Assembly (NCBI GenBank): GCA_013397935.1
Contig: VZRN01011462.1
Location: 64,296-128,295 of the forward strand
Reading direction: 5' to 3'
DNA length: 64,000 nt
Source: Dasyornis broadbenti
Lineage: Eukaryota > Chordata > Aves > Passeriformes > Dasyornithidae
Below the pieces are notes generated by a model. That model was not told where the DNA came from. It made no database searches and saw only the letters and a list, made by a program, of their open reading frames with translations. The translations under genes were made by a program, and so were the position numbers. Positions 22,726 through 35,600 of this stretch are shown piece after piece (positions within the stretch are counted from its first letter, which is position 1; each line of letters begins with the position of its first letter).

Positions 22726-25700
22726 GATGAACTAAGTTCCCTGTTGCAATACTGCAATAGGACAGGTCACGTATGTTCCAGATGGATCTGGTAAATCTAG
22801 GCATGATAGCCAAAGTACTCACCTGGCTTACGAGAGAGCTTTGTGCAAGATTGCATCCTGAGCCCTGAAGACCAGAGTCTCATGAGTCTCAGACCGCCTA
22901 GAAGACCACTCTTGTCAGCTAGCTGTAAGGTCAGATTCCTGCTGCCTTTCTCAATGCTATATTTACCACCTGATTGACAACAGAAGTTGCTCCAGAAGGA
23001 GAAGCTCCCATCCTAGAATCATCTATTGCCCATGGATTAGGAAACTCACCTAAGAGACGGAAGACACACTTGTCCCTTCTCTAAATCAGGCTGTTTTCTC
23101 ATCTCTCAGGTGAGGTTCTTGTTAATGTATTACAGGCTGTCTGTCTTACTACTAGGCTTTCTACTGAACTGTGAAGAGGCATCACTTGGCTTTTTCTTCT
23201 GAAACCTCATTCCTGAATAACTTGTGTACAGAAGCATGCCTTTGGTCTAGAGACAGCTATTTAAAGTTTTGGGGGAGCTCCCATTTTCTTCTGCTTCCTT
23301 CCTTCAGCTACTTTCAGCTAAGTCATGAGATTTTTAATGTATTTTCAAACATGTAGCATGTTAACCACAATTTCTGCCTTCATAAAAATGTTTATATTTC
23401 ATAGCTGAAAAGAGAAGCACGTAAGCTTCTCCCTGTTTAGATAGAGTCTGAATGAGTCAACAGTGCAAGACTGAGTTAATGACTAATGTCACCAAGAGAC
23501 AGGGTCCTTAATAAATAGCTGTTGCCAATTTTAAGTCATGGCTTAACATGGTCTTCATGTCTTGTGTGATCATTTAAAACTTTTGGTTTCAGTTTTTGTG
23601 TCTGTTTTTACTGGCAAACATTCCTTATTATCCTAATACAGTGAGACTGAAGATGCAGGAAACTGGAAGACAGAAGAAGGCAAGCTCTTGAAATTGAAAC
23701 AACAGCAAACCAAAGATCCACAGCCTTTCAGATTTCTTGGGTAAAAAACCGAGTTCTAGCAATGAGGGAGATACATGCCTTTTAGTTTCTGTCGAAAGAT
23801 TTCACTGCAGGCATTCTGAGTTCCTGCATCTCTCCATAAGCACCATATTCATCCTCTCTTTTACACACATAGTCCCTTTGTGACATGAAGAATCTGCTCA
23901 GCTTCATGTTTTTCTCTCCTGCCTCGTCCCTCCCAAGCGGGAGGCTGCCACTTACTGTCTGTGTATACTCCAAATCCCATCTCCTTCTCTCAGAACAAGG
24001 TATCTTTTCCTTCTTGTAGTACAATGGTCAAGAGACTTCCCTTGGTCAGTGTGCCCCTTTGAGTTCCTTAAACTCTTAACATCCTTGTTTTCAAAAGCCA
24101 CTTCCTGCTCTTTGTTCCTCCTTTTTTTCTGGGATTTTTCCATGACACAACTCCAGCTCTTACAGACCAGTGAGTGCACGGGCAGTCACACATTTCTTCT
24201 AAGACAGTTCTTCAGTCCTTTTTAAATGGAAGACTCTTAATGGTAGTTACTCACGTAGACATTTTTCCCTTTTCTGGGAGTTATATGACACCAGCTGTGG
24301 TAGAAAATTGCTGATTCGCTATAATCTTTAACCTTTTCACAGTACAGCAATTTTATAGCTTTATCCAGCATTCATCGATTTGAAATAAACAGGTTTTCCT
24401 ACCTGTCATTCTTAGTTATTTAGGACAAGCTTTGGCCTCACATGAGTTTATAGAACTGTTTGGTGCAGGCTTAAATACAAACATGACCACTGCCTAGAGA
24501 TGTGGGGAAATTATTTATGTATGTGCCAAAACGTATGTGAAGCCAAGAATGTGTGAGAAAGGATACAATATACAATGCTCCAGTGCTTTGCATTTGGCAT
24601 CATTTACATAGGTCCAGGAGAAAGTTTCCACAATCATTTCACTTGGTGACCGCTAGCAGTGGTGTAAGTGACTCAACAGCAATGCTATAGAGTCCAGCCC
24701 AGAATTTTTTCCTGCCCTATTTGCTGTGTCATAAGGAATGCCTCACAGAAAGGAAAAATTATGTCTGCTGTAGGAAACAGGTTACTTAAAGCCATTTTTA
24801 AAAATCTCTTTCACTTCATTTCCCAGGCAAAGGAAATGTGGAGATCTGTTTGCAGAAACATAAATAGATAGTATTAAAAGCTATGAGCTGAAGCTGTCCC
24901 ATAACTCACCTGTAATAAAACTCACATAAACAGATGCCATTCCATGGGAAATATCTTCTCTCTGGTTGACTGACAGCCTTTCATGACTCAGGAGACACTC
25001 AAACATCATGAGATTAAACCATTATTTTTCCAGTGGAGAAAACTGACAGAAAGGAATTCACTTCTACAATCCCTGTAGCAAATCAATGAAAGAACTGGGA
25101 TAGATTCCCAAGGTTTACCCAGCATCGTGGAGGAAGGTCAGGTTCAGCTTCCCACTAAGTGGAGTGCTATGGGTGGGGGGGAAAAGAGAAAAAAGCAGGG
25201 AATCTATTTTAGACTGATGTATTATTTGCTCTCTATAATTTTTTTTTTTTCAACCCAGAATTCAGATATAATGGAAGAATGATGGTTTCTAGGTGAAAAG
25301 ATTTGTGTTTTAGCTTTGTCTGAAACCACTGGGTTGGGGTGTGGGACATGAAGAGCCAGGAGAGACTTCATCTTTTTCCCCACTGCAGATGTGTATTTTG
25401 AGAGCTGGCCTTTGTTATGAGGCCAGTGCCTACACAGGTAGACCAACTTTTCCTCAGATGAATTCTTAAAAGCCTATGGCTGAGTTTTGCTAGTTGGTTG
25501 GTTTTGTTTTGTAGGGTTTTTTTTTATGGTGACCCTTTTCTAGGGTCAAGTTTAGCAAAGGAAATTGTGTGCTTTTTCACTAGATTGCCTGTAGTTACAG
25601 GCTTATGCTGAGAGCATGGACAAGTATCTGGGAAGCATGGGCCAGTGAAGGAGGGCTGATGCAAAGTAATTTTTGTTGCTGGTTGAATGTAAATGAAGAC

Positions 25701-26623
25701 TTGCATTTACTATGGTAAGAAGAGAATTTAGGATTACTGTGGTTTCTTTCAGTTCTGTCACTTTTTTTTTTCAGTTACATGGTTCTTTCACTCAGGGAAC
25801 ACTGTTCCATTATTGTGATGTGCCCAAGCAAAATATAGAGCCACTTCAAGGCTGCTTTAATTGACAGAGAAGCTTCTGATTATTTTCTATTATCCCCAGG
25901 ATATAAAGAATACAGTATTACAGTAGAGCATAGGCCACTCCTGAGAAACTGACAGGGCCCTCATCCCATCTTAAACAGTGAATGGTTCTTAGAGCAGGCA
26001 GGTATAGACTCTTTCTTATTGCTCTAGGAAAGCTTGTTACACCTTGGTGCTTGCTCTCCAAAGCTTCTGTGCATTGCTTGTTCAGCCCAGTGGAGCTTTG
26101 TGGTCACTGAAAAGCAAACCTCTGGAACAAACTCATACCAAATACTCAACCTCTCTATATGTCAGATATGAGTCTGGCATTCATGTTTCCACAGCTGTTG
26201 GAGGTACTGGCATAAATACATTAAGAATGTCATTACTGTTTACGTATTTACTTATTTCTGTGATTTATCACTGAGGTATCTAGACATTCCTGGCCCATCT
26301 ATTAGAAGATTGGAAATGACACTCTGCTCAAGTCCAGTTCCCCTGCTACTGCAAATATATATATATAACTAGTCATGAAATGGTAGAGCTCTAGCTAGCT
26401 AAGTAGTCAGTATTCTTCCCCCTCCTTTTGTTGTGCAAAAGATTCCATCCTCTTTATCTTGCTTTTAAGTCTTCTCAGCAGGTATGCAAGTCCCAGTTTG
26501 CCTGTATTTGAATGTGAGTGACCAGAATCACATGACTGAACCAGAGTTGCAGGTCTCAGCTATGGCCTAATGAATATTCACACTTCTGTGGCATTTGATT
26601 CTGGGAGTACCCAGGATCGCATT
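22726..26623. other. Non-coding stretch, no gene recognised
   Basis: Two strong minus-strand donor motifs (at about 22819-22826 and 23043-23050) and a plus-strand CAG|GTGAGG near 23108 occur without a supported exon chain. About 23780-24180 is pyrimidine-rich, which creates Lys/Arg/Glu-rich minus frames. A short (AT)n lies at 26355-26367. Confidence 0.5.
26355..26367 (+). repeat. (AT)n short microsatellite
   Basis: About 6.5 perfect AT units. Confidence 0.9.
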
Positions 26624-27127
26624 TCACAGAATCACAGAATTGTTAGGGTTTGAAGTGACCTCTGGAGATGATCTAGTCCAATGACCCTGCCAAGGTTGGG
26701 TCACCTAGAGCAGGTTACACAGGAATGTGTCCAGGTGGATTTTGAATGTCTCCAGAGAAGGAGATTCCACAACATCCCTGGGCAGCCTGTTCCAGTGCTC
26801 TGACACAATTTAAAGAAATTCTTCCTCATGTTGAGATGGAACTTCTTGTGTTTTAGTTTACGGCCACTGCTCCTCATGCTATTGCTGGGCACAACCAAAA
26901 AGAGTCTGGCACCATCCTCTTGGCACCCACCTTTGACATATTTATATGCATTTATAAGATCCCTTCTAAGTCTTCTCTTCTCTAGACTAAACAGGCCCAG
27001 CTCCCAGTCTCTCCTCGTAAGAGAGATGCTCCAGACTCCTCATCATCATTGTGGCCCTCTGCTGGACTCTCTCCAGGAGCTCCATGTCTCTCTTAACCGG
27101 AGGAACACAGAATTGGACACAGTATCC
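26624..27127 (-). mobile_element. CR1 LINE 3' end, 5'-truncated
   Basis: Read on the minus strand this is the last 0.5 kb of a CR1 element. Its 3' terminus lies at about 26624-26640, where the plus strand shows the antisense of the short ATTCTGTGA-type CR1 tail repeat. The antisense plus strand carries typical CR1 phrases: the stretch for GCCTGTTCCAGTGCTC, the AAGAAATTCTTCCTC stretch, and the stretches GGCCCAGCTC and GGCCCTCTGCTGGACTCTC. Homology ends at about 27127, the 5' truncation point. The plus-strand open frame at 26828-27196 is an antisense shadow of this repeat. The element ends only 130-150 bp from a CpG island. Confidence 0.96.
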
Positions 27128-27274
27128 TTTTTTTCACAGCTGCAACCACGGCAGCTCATAGCCCAGATCCCTCCTTCTCAGTCACTTCCAAATTGATTAA
27201 TCCCCAGTCTGTAGCATAAACTGTGATTCTTCATTCCTAAAATGTACAGATTTGGGACTCATCCCAGTTCTGTG

Positions 27275-27775
27275 TGCTCAGCCTCCGCAGGCCAGCATTC
27301 CTTCCTGCGCGATGCGCACCTCCTCGCGTACGGACCGCGCCTACGGCACCGCGCCGTGCCCCGGTTCCGCCGGCGGAGAGGCAGCACGGGCCGGCTCCGG
27401 CTGCGGCTCCGGCTGAGGCTCCNTCACGTAGCCGGGGGGGCGGTGCGGCGGCCCCGGGAAGCGGCGGTCGGGGCTGCACGTAGCGGGGCCGCCACCGCGC
27501 CGCGCCGGTCACGTCGGCGGGGCCGGGCCGGCGGCGCCTCGGGGGCGATTAAATCGGGCTCTGTGTGCCGCCGCCTGCCCCATCTTTGGCTCCGGCCGCC
27601 GGCACCTTCCGCCTTCCGCGGCTGCTCTCGATGCAGCGCCTGCACGTGTGAGATGCCCCCGTCCTGCCCCCCAGCCAGGGCCTTGGCCGCTCCGTCCGAC
27701 GACCTCCCCCGCCCTCGGGAGCGGAAAAAACGGGTCTTCACGTTTCACCGGGAAAGCGCAATCGTGGTTTGAAAG
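27275..27775. promoter_or_regulatory. CpG island, strong candidate promoter
   Basis: This is the densest CpG block of the window, with GC boxes such as GGGGGGCGG near 27435 and CCCCGCCC near 27707. It has a single undetermined base at 27423. A TATA-like GATTAAATC lies near 27547 and a CACGTG E-box at 27643-27648. ACGT cores recur at 27426, 27478, 27511, 27644 and 27740, with a TCACGTCA at 27824-27831. These suggest control by bZIP and bHLH factors (CREB/ATF, USF/MYC type). The direction of transcription is not clear. Open frames on both strands inside it reflect the scarcity of stop codons in GC-rich DNA. No splice donor with a convincing coding start was found. Confidence 0.6.
27423..27423. 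other. Single undetermined base
   Basis: One N inside the CpG island, in GGCTCCNTCACG. It probably reflects difficult GC-rich sequencing. Confidence 0.99.
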
Positions 27776-27831
27776 ACTCTGCTTACACTGTTCCCAAAAA
27801 TTCTTAGGAAACGCACAGAATTTTCACGTCA

Positions 27832-30800
27832 GATCAGCTGTTTTTACACCGAGAATGTCCCGTTTTCCGCTGAACTCAAGAAGGCATTTTGAGCAGAATA
27901 AGGACGTTTCTAGTGTGTCTCAATATACGAAACAGGTTCCAAAACGAATTTTGTGCCAGACACATTTAGTATGTAGCTGTTACATGGACTTTATACACAG
28001 ATAACCTGTCTTTCCATATACCAAGTAAGATCTCCAAAAAAGTGGCATCTGGAAAATACAAAATTATTTGACTTGAAATGGTGAGAAGTACGTAAAAATG
28101 GTTGCTGCTTATTTTTCCTGCTTTGTAACCCTTATATCCCATAGGAAATGCTTCAACTCATAGGCATTCTAATGATTCTATTCTCATTTTATGGTTATGC
28201 ATACATTATGTATGCTGAACTGCATGTTGTTTCCTCTTTTCTTATAGCATCATCATGCCTATCACCCTAAATCTGCTGCTTAATTCTTTCCTGTCCTTGT
28301 GGCACTGCTGCTTCTTTTAATTTCTTCTTTATTGTAGCAGCTTTCATCCATTTTTCCTGTTCCTATGCACACTTCCAGTACGAATGCCAGCACCTGCCAT
28401 TTAGCTCATTTCATCACCCAGGAAAGTGAATTAACAATGGGGGAGTAACAAGCTGGTTTCCTGTTCTGAAAGGAATCCTTAATAATGTGTGTAGGACCTG
28501 ACTCTTGAGTCTGCTTCAGCTGCCATCAGTCTGCATGGATAATTAACAGGATTCCCTAAAAAAAGAAATTTTAAAAATAGTGCTCTGTTGAGGGAAGATA
28601 ATCAACCTTATTCACCCACAAAGGTGACATCCCTTAGAGTAAGGAAGTTGGACAAGAGAAAAATTCCACAAAGGTCACTGGCTCAGTGATACAGACTCTA
28701 ATTGTAAGAAGACAGAAAGTCACTCTGAATCATGCCAGAGACCAGATTGGATCCTTTCTGCCTCCATATTTGAAGAAAATAGGAAGGCCTGTGCCTAACC
28801 CTGGTCCTGTTCCTGCTACATATTGTAGCATCTAAGTTTAGACATTAATGGATGGATATTTTGCAAATAGTTATCTCAGAGTTCAGTCTAAATGGCTGGA
28901 CAATATTTTGTATTTGGGAAAGAATTACAGAACTTTCACAGTTCATCAATGCTTTAGGGTGTGTTAATAATGCACTCTGGGAAAACCTACTTGGAGAAAC
29001 TAAATTGGTTAGTTTCCGGTTTTCTGCTGTGGCAATCATATCACATGTTCTAACTTTTACTTCCAAATAGTTGACATTCTCCCCTGAGTTGCCAAGATGC
29101 TTACAGAAATCTGTTGGTTTAAGGCTGGTCAGGCCCTCTCAAGCTTTCACCCTGCAAAGAAAAAGAAAGTAGTGTCCATACATCTTACCATACAAGAACT
29201 TAATCTAATAGCTAAGGTGTTTGACAAGAGGCAGGTGTTTGCCCAGAAACATCTTTGGCTTTCTATTATAGCAAAATGAGCAAAATGTTTAAGCTTTGCT
29301 GTGTCCTCAGAAATTTTTGATCTTGAAAATGGCTAAGAATTCCTGCTACTGCTTGCTGCTCTGTGCAAGGTGACTATCCTTTATTCCACCACAAATTGTG
29401 TTTCAACTGTAATTTAGAAGTCATAGGACTGGCAGCTGTTTATAATTGTAGATAATGGTGTGGTTATTGTGCACACTGAGAAGCACATGCAGATAGGAAG
29501 TTTTCCACGGGATAGCTCTGACCACAGTTTCTGTGTAAGAACACAATTTTTTCAATGACGTTGTAAAACAAACCTTCATCAGTGGAATTATTCTATGAGA
29601 AGTCTGTGTGAGAATACATTCATAAAAGAGACTAAGATGGAGATGAGACCACGGACCATAGCTAAAACTGGCAGCGTATCTCTTCACTCTTAAACTAAAG
29701 GTAAAACTTCTCATTGCCCTCTACGGTCCCACAGATCAGCTAGAGTTACTTCTTACATCTGTTATGAAGTTCTTCAGGATTTCAGATTCTGAAGGACCTA
29801 GATCTTCAATACAATCACTAATCTTCTTTAAGGCCTTATACTGAAATTGAGGTTATTCTTTCAATAAAGTAAATGATTTGTTTGGGTTTGATTTGGTTTG
29901 TTTTTTCAAAAGACAATGTGTGTGTGGAGATTAGAGTCTGTCCAGGAAACCATGCCTAGTATTTCCCTTTCTTAAAGGTTTTTAAGAGAGCTGCAAATTA
30001 TTAAATACTTATCTTTATTTTCAGGAGAGCGGTTTTAGTAAACAGTGAACAGTTGGATAGAACAGAAATTCATGGAAGTGTTGGAAAGAGAAAAAGATTG
30101 TAGAGATCTTATAAGCCACAAAGACTCCTACCAGGGGAGTGAGAGACACAATTTATGGTGAAAGGGGGTGATACTATTGGACAGTGGGTGTCTAGGTGTC
30201 CCCTTGCAATAGAAAATTAGTGGACTGAAACTACAGTATGGCAGTAACTTTCTTCTTCCTGAAGTGAAGAATGCCAACCTAGCTGCAAAGCAACAGCATC
30301 AAGCCAGTAATGCAGATGTAAAATCTGCTTCTTCTGCATCAAACTCTAAATCAAACATAACATTCCTAATTCACATTGTAGTGGCTGTAAAAGTTCTTCC
30401 TCTTTATTTGTGTGTGCGTGTGTGTCAGCTGATAACCTCGATTTGTATGGGTGATAAAGTTTAATGAAAAAGAACCAGTCAAGAACATTTGCAGGATTTA
30501 TTGCTGGTTCTCTTTACCAAATTGAGTTTAGAAGTGGGGAATGAGGTTTTGATTTATGTTTCTTCCTTTTGCTTGCTCATTTTGAGGCAAAGTCTAAGCT
30601 TGTATAATCTAAATAGTTTACAGTTGTGCCAAGCTGAGGCTCATAGAGAACTTTTAAGAATGAGCACTATGATTTACTACTGGAGAAAGACATGAATATT
30701 CTCTTTCTAAATGGTTTCTAGGCTCTCAATGGGGATTTTGTTTTATTCAGGCTGAGTTAAAAAGATGGGACTAGAACTGACTTCCTCAGTTTTGTTCTCA

Positions 30801-32289
30801 GATATTGTATGCAGCCATGCTTTGTAATCCCTTTTATACCCTTCAGTTTGCTCTTATCAGTATAAAAATAATGAAGAGTATCTTGGTGAACTGGTTCAGT
30901 TTTCTGAATAACCATACCATGCTCTGTTGACCCCAGCAGTACGTTAAGGCTTTACCTGAGAACTTCAGTCTTCCCTTAAACAGATCTTCCCTAGTATTTT
31001 CTTCCCATATCTGTTCTTTGCTTCCCTGATCTTTTATTAATTTTTTTTCCCTTGCTTAGCAGTCTGACAGAAATCTCTTTAATATAACTGATATAACTGA
31101 TCAGTGTTGTTTAAAGGGAGCACAACACAAGATCATGCCATTACTTATAAAAAGTAATGGTTCTCTTTTTCCTTGGTGGTGGCTTCCTTTAAGAGTAATA
31201 GCTGGAAAAGAAAACATGGAATTATGGACAGAGAAATGCACTGTGTCAGATGTTCCTGGCAGTAGCTGTTATACTCTAGAACAATCTCTCATAGTAAAGT
31301 CTGATCAGTCTTGCTTGGGGTATTTAAGATGGTATTACACATAGCATCAGAAGAGATCGTTTGTTCGCTCCCATGAAGCTGTCAAAATGCTGTGGTACAC
31401 ATTCACGTCATCCATTCTTATAGCATACTCAAGTAGTTAATTTTTTTTTTTGTAAAAAACCAGTTTATTATCAGTGAAATATTTTACAGGGCTTATAGGC
31501 CATCTGAAGGACAGAATGAGTTCTGCAGAAGTGAAATACCACAACAAACCACATAGAGCTCATATTATGTGGCTAATCCTTCTCATAAGATGATGTTCAT
31601 CCTTACATCTGAACATTGGGATTACAATATATATTGGAGATATTGGAGAGGAAGAATTAATAGCAAGTTAATAATTCTAGAGATTTTAAAATTATGTATA
31701 ACAAAGTCAGTACAATAATAAACAGCTGATGCTTCTCAATGAAAAAGAACAGCAGTTCCTTTTCTGTGTAGATGAGGAGTGTGATGATGCAGCAGTAAAA
31801 ATATCAAAACAATCTGGTTTTAAGACACATAAATGTCCTGTGACGTTTCAATAGGCTGCAAGACAAAAAGAGCAAAAATAGATGATATGTGTAGGAGGAT
31901 TTAATCAGGTGGAGAAAAACAGTGCATTATTTCTGCCTTCCCTAGCATTGCTCATACAGTGGTGGACAGTTGACCTCCCACCTGCAAAACGTTCAGACAT
32001 GTGCATTTCAAGGGCAAGCACTTGTCAGTGACACTTGTCATGATCCACTGAAAACCACTTGAACTGCACGGGACAATGTCAATGAATTGCAGACTGATGG
32101 CATAACTTAGGGAAAAAATTCAGCTGGTGTTTGATGATGAATATTAAATGTCTCTGAATATTCTGGCACTGAACTCTGCCTTTCTTGTGCATGAAGTTCT
32201 TCTCCAGTGCCAGAGGCAGAAATGGCAATATTCTGTATATTTTTATATCAGCTGCAGATTTTTTCTTTAAATCCCAGAGGATGAATTAA
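27832..32289. other. Non-coding stretch, no gene recognised
   Basis: AT-rich sequence right of the CpG island. If the island drives plus-strand transcription this would be intron. Short GT-rich motifs occur near 30415, and ATATAACTG is tandemly doubled near 31083. An 11-T run lies at 31441-31451. Mirror-image open frames at 28845-29070 have no domain. Confidence 0.5.
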
Positions 32290-32660
32290 ATCATAGAATC
32301 ACAGGATCATAGAATCTTTTAGGTTGGAAAAGATCTCTAAGATCATCGAATCCAACCATTAACCCAGCATTGCCAAGTTCACCACTAAACCATGTTCCCA
32401 AGTGTCTCATCTACACGCCTTCTGAACATGTCTCAATTAGATACATTGCCAGGGATGGGGACTAAACCACTTCTCTGGGCTCTGGGCAGCCTGTTCAAAT
32501 CCTAATTTTTTAGGATTTGAATTTTAGAATTTTTTCCTAATATCCAATCTAAACCTCTCCTGGCACATATCAAAGCCATTTTCTCTTGTCCTATTGCTTG
32601 TTACTTGGGAGACTGACCCTCACCTAACTACAACCTCCTTTCAGTTAATTGTAGAATTTA
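32290..32660 (-). mobile_element. CR1 LINE 3' end, 5'-truncated, with internal palindrome
   Basis: On the minus strand this is a CR1 3' terminus. The plus strand begins with tail-derived TCATAGAATCACAGGATCATAG copies and the classic antisense run TTTTAGGTTGGAAAAGATCT. It continues through the stretches for TCCAACCATTAACCCAGCA, CTGGGCAGCCTGTTC, CCTAATATCCAATCTAAACC and GCTTGTTACTTGGGAGA, and ends near 32660. At 32495-32520 the expected CR1 sequence is replaced by a perfect inverted repeat. It carries no coding capacity of interest. Confidence 0.96.
32495..32520. repeat. 11-bp perfect inverted repeat inside CR1
   Basis: TCAAATCCTAA (32495-32505) and TTAGGATTTGA (32510-32520) are exact reverse complements around TTTT. 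In CR1 relatives this position has ordinary sequence between the CCTGTTCC and TTTTTCCTAAT landmarks, so the palindrome arose within this copy. Confidence 0.9.
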
Positions 32661-35600
32661 CACAGTTTCTAGCAACTTGCATACAAAGTCACTTGAAATC
32701 ATTGCTACTTCTCCTTTTTCACTCCTTTGGAGACTGGTGTTTGGTTCCATGGCCCACTCCCACAGAAGAGACTTCTGGGACACACATTCAGTGCACTGTT
32801 CTGAAACTGAAACAGTGCTCCATTTAACTCTTGTTACTGTAAGAACAGCACCGTGCTGTCTGTTGGGTAGCTGGTAGCTGCTGAATTGTAGCATGAAAGT
32901 TAGTAATCTGAGAGCACTGCTGTTTCTAAAGAATTGCTCTGATTCACATGAGAATTGACCTAGACTAATGTTAAGTTTTTCCTTTGTGGCTTTTATCACT
33001 GGTAGACTACAAGCATTCACAGATATCACAGAAATTCTGTACTACTTCATTTTCTAACTATTTATGGATTCATTTTCCTGTTTTCACACTGAGTCATCCA
33101 TGCATGTACTGCATGACCTCAATGACTTCCTGGAACTGATGTCAACTGGATAAACCAGTACCAAGTAAAGTTATTAGCTGCTGAGTTACTTGCGATGTAA
33201 GTTATATTTCTACTCTCTAAAGTATGTGTAGGTCTGTGTCATGGGAAGAAAGAGAGGCTGTGGACATTCTCTTGTGGCTCTTCATCAGACGTGCCGTAGT
33301 AGATTTTTTAGTATCACCTGCTCCACTTTGCTTTCAATTGGGTAATTGTTAACAAGCTGCCACTTGCTTGAGACAACCAGAGCTTGTTTTGCAGTCAGTG
33401 GCTTGGATCTGCAGTCAGTACTCTGAATAACTGAAGACTCATTTCAGAGCTAGCTGAGTTTCCCCACAGCTGTACCGCCATCTGGCCTGTTTCTGTTACA
33501 TCATGCTCCATGTCTCATTATTCTTTTCCTATGAGCTGTCCTTGTGTCTATTAACCGTCACAACTGCTTGTTTTCCCTTGCCTGGGATTTGGTCCTCTAA
33601 TCTCCTCTTCAGTTTCTTCAGAATTTATTCAGTCACAGAGTATTTTTGAGCTGACTGAATGAGTATTCCCTTGCCTCAGAAAAAAATGTGACCTCTGTAA
33701 TGGAGGTTCCAGCCTCTGCCATGCCTTACTTATATACCCTTCGAACCCAAGAGATTTGGGGCTATACACTCCAGGCAGTTACAGCAAGGAATTCTGGAAA
33801 GATGAGTGGCTGTATGTAAATGCTCCAGAGGGAGTATAGGAGAGAATTGGCTGTGGATCTCTCCTCCTTGCAGAGGGTGTGACAGTATATTCAAGGTACC
33901 ACACAGCAAGGTAGCTGTAAAGGAAATTACAGAAAAAACTGCCTGTTGGAGGACACTGATGGGACTGCAGGCATCTGTGAAGAGTGACAGTTTTGGGCAA
34001 GAAAGGGGAAAAATAGATTTACTTCCTTTAGTCAGATCTCAGAGCTGAAGACATTGGTGAGTAACAGAAAACTTCTTCCAGTTCTGCTGGGCTAGAGGGA
34101 ACAGGGAATCTCTCCTTGTCAGGATGAAGCCATGCTGAGGGAGTAAGAGATGAGCTCCTCCTGGTTTCTCTGCCACTTTGTCTTTTATCATTCTGTTACT
34201 GATCAGGATTAGGTAACTAAATGGAAGGCCCAGATTCCTGACGTCAGGATGGAAAAGGCAGAAGGGTCACAGTGAAGGAAACTGAGAATGAGATAGAAGT
34301 TTTTGCATTTTTTTTTTTTTTGATATTTTAGGATCTCTAAGCTGAATGAAGTAGAGCTTGTCAATGTTAACTAGTTTATTGGCTGCCATTTTCACAAACC
34401 TAATTATCAATTTAAGAGGCTTGTGTCCCTTCCCTTGCTTGAAATGTCTTGCTCTGTCATCTGTGCCAAATGCCAAACCAGCAATGTGGGACTGAGCTCT
34501 AAATGGTGGTACAAACATGTGACAGGATGACTATGGCATGCTTGCCTTTCTCTTCTCAAAGCAAAGGCCACTTGTGCTTATAAGCAGGAAAAAAAGCTAG
34601 AGAAAACCAGACTGTTTTCTGTCTCACCTAGACTTTTGAAGACTACCTCACTTCTGAGTCCTATTATATCCCATGGACTCTTCTGCTTTGCATCCTCTAC
34701 TGTCTTCCAGGCCCTGTATCATCGTGACTAAACCTTTAAAGTCTTGTTGTTTTCAGGACTGGAGGATTCTAGTTAGAGTGCATATAAAGTTTTAAAGAAA
34801 GGACTGTTGGGTACTGTCATTATCACGTGTAAGCTTGCATAATTCTATGCCCTTTCAAAGTAATGTCTGTTGAAGTAAGCTGGTGGATGTTGTCTGAAGA
34901 TCTCTTCATTTAGCAGGTGCAGGAAACCTGGACAAGAACTTTCGTAAGAAAAGATCAAACAGAAGAGGTAAACACTCCCTGTCACAGGTGTTAAATTCTG
35001 CTGCAGGTCAAAATCAACATGAAAAACAGTGAATAAACATGAAACTAGACAGTATTTCTATTATCATTGAGCAGTTAGATACAAAATCAGAGAAACTATT
35101 GCTGAGTCCGCATATAGAAGCATCTGTCTCTCAAGCCTCTTATTCTCCCTGCAGAGGACTCTGGGAAGTCAGTCTGAGGTCAGCTCAGGGTGTCCAAGCT
35201 CAGTGCTGGTGCATGGAGTGGCCGTGCTGACCTCACTGGCTGTTGTGCTGCCCTTACTGCCCACCCACTGCACTAGGGTTGTCCCTGTGGGGTTGCAGAG
35301 CCCTTTGTCTCTCCAGCTTGGAAAATTGGATGATGTGTTTCCTGATACATGCAGCTTGGAGTAGAGCCAGGCCAGGATGCAATTTACCTGAGACCTGATA
35401 TAAAGCTGTTGTTTCTAACCCATCTTTCCTAATTTCTTTCCTGCTCATCTCCTGTTTTCTGTGATGGAAGATGCAGTTTTATCTATGTGATTCTATGTGC
35501 TATAGAGTGGTCTTAGTTCACCCTCCAAAATATTTATGATTAACTGAAAGACCTGGAGAAGAAAAGGCTTAAGAAGGAAATTGAAGAATGTGCTGGTGAA

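Noticed and set aside
22827..22924. 97-bp minus-strand stretch between a strong acceptor and CAG|GTGAGT
   Set aside because: Open in one frame, but at this length that is common, and a second strong donor nearby shows how often such motifs arise by chance.
23782..24179. Lys/Arg/Glu-rich minus-strand frames
   Set aside because: Produced by a pyrimidine-rich plus strand; composition artefact.
27242..27772. 176-codon plus frame and matching minus frames in the CpG island
   Set aside because: Arg/Ala/Pro/Gly-rich translation typical of any frame in CpG-rich DNA; it also crosses an N.
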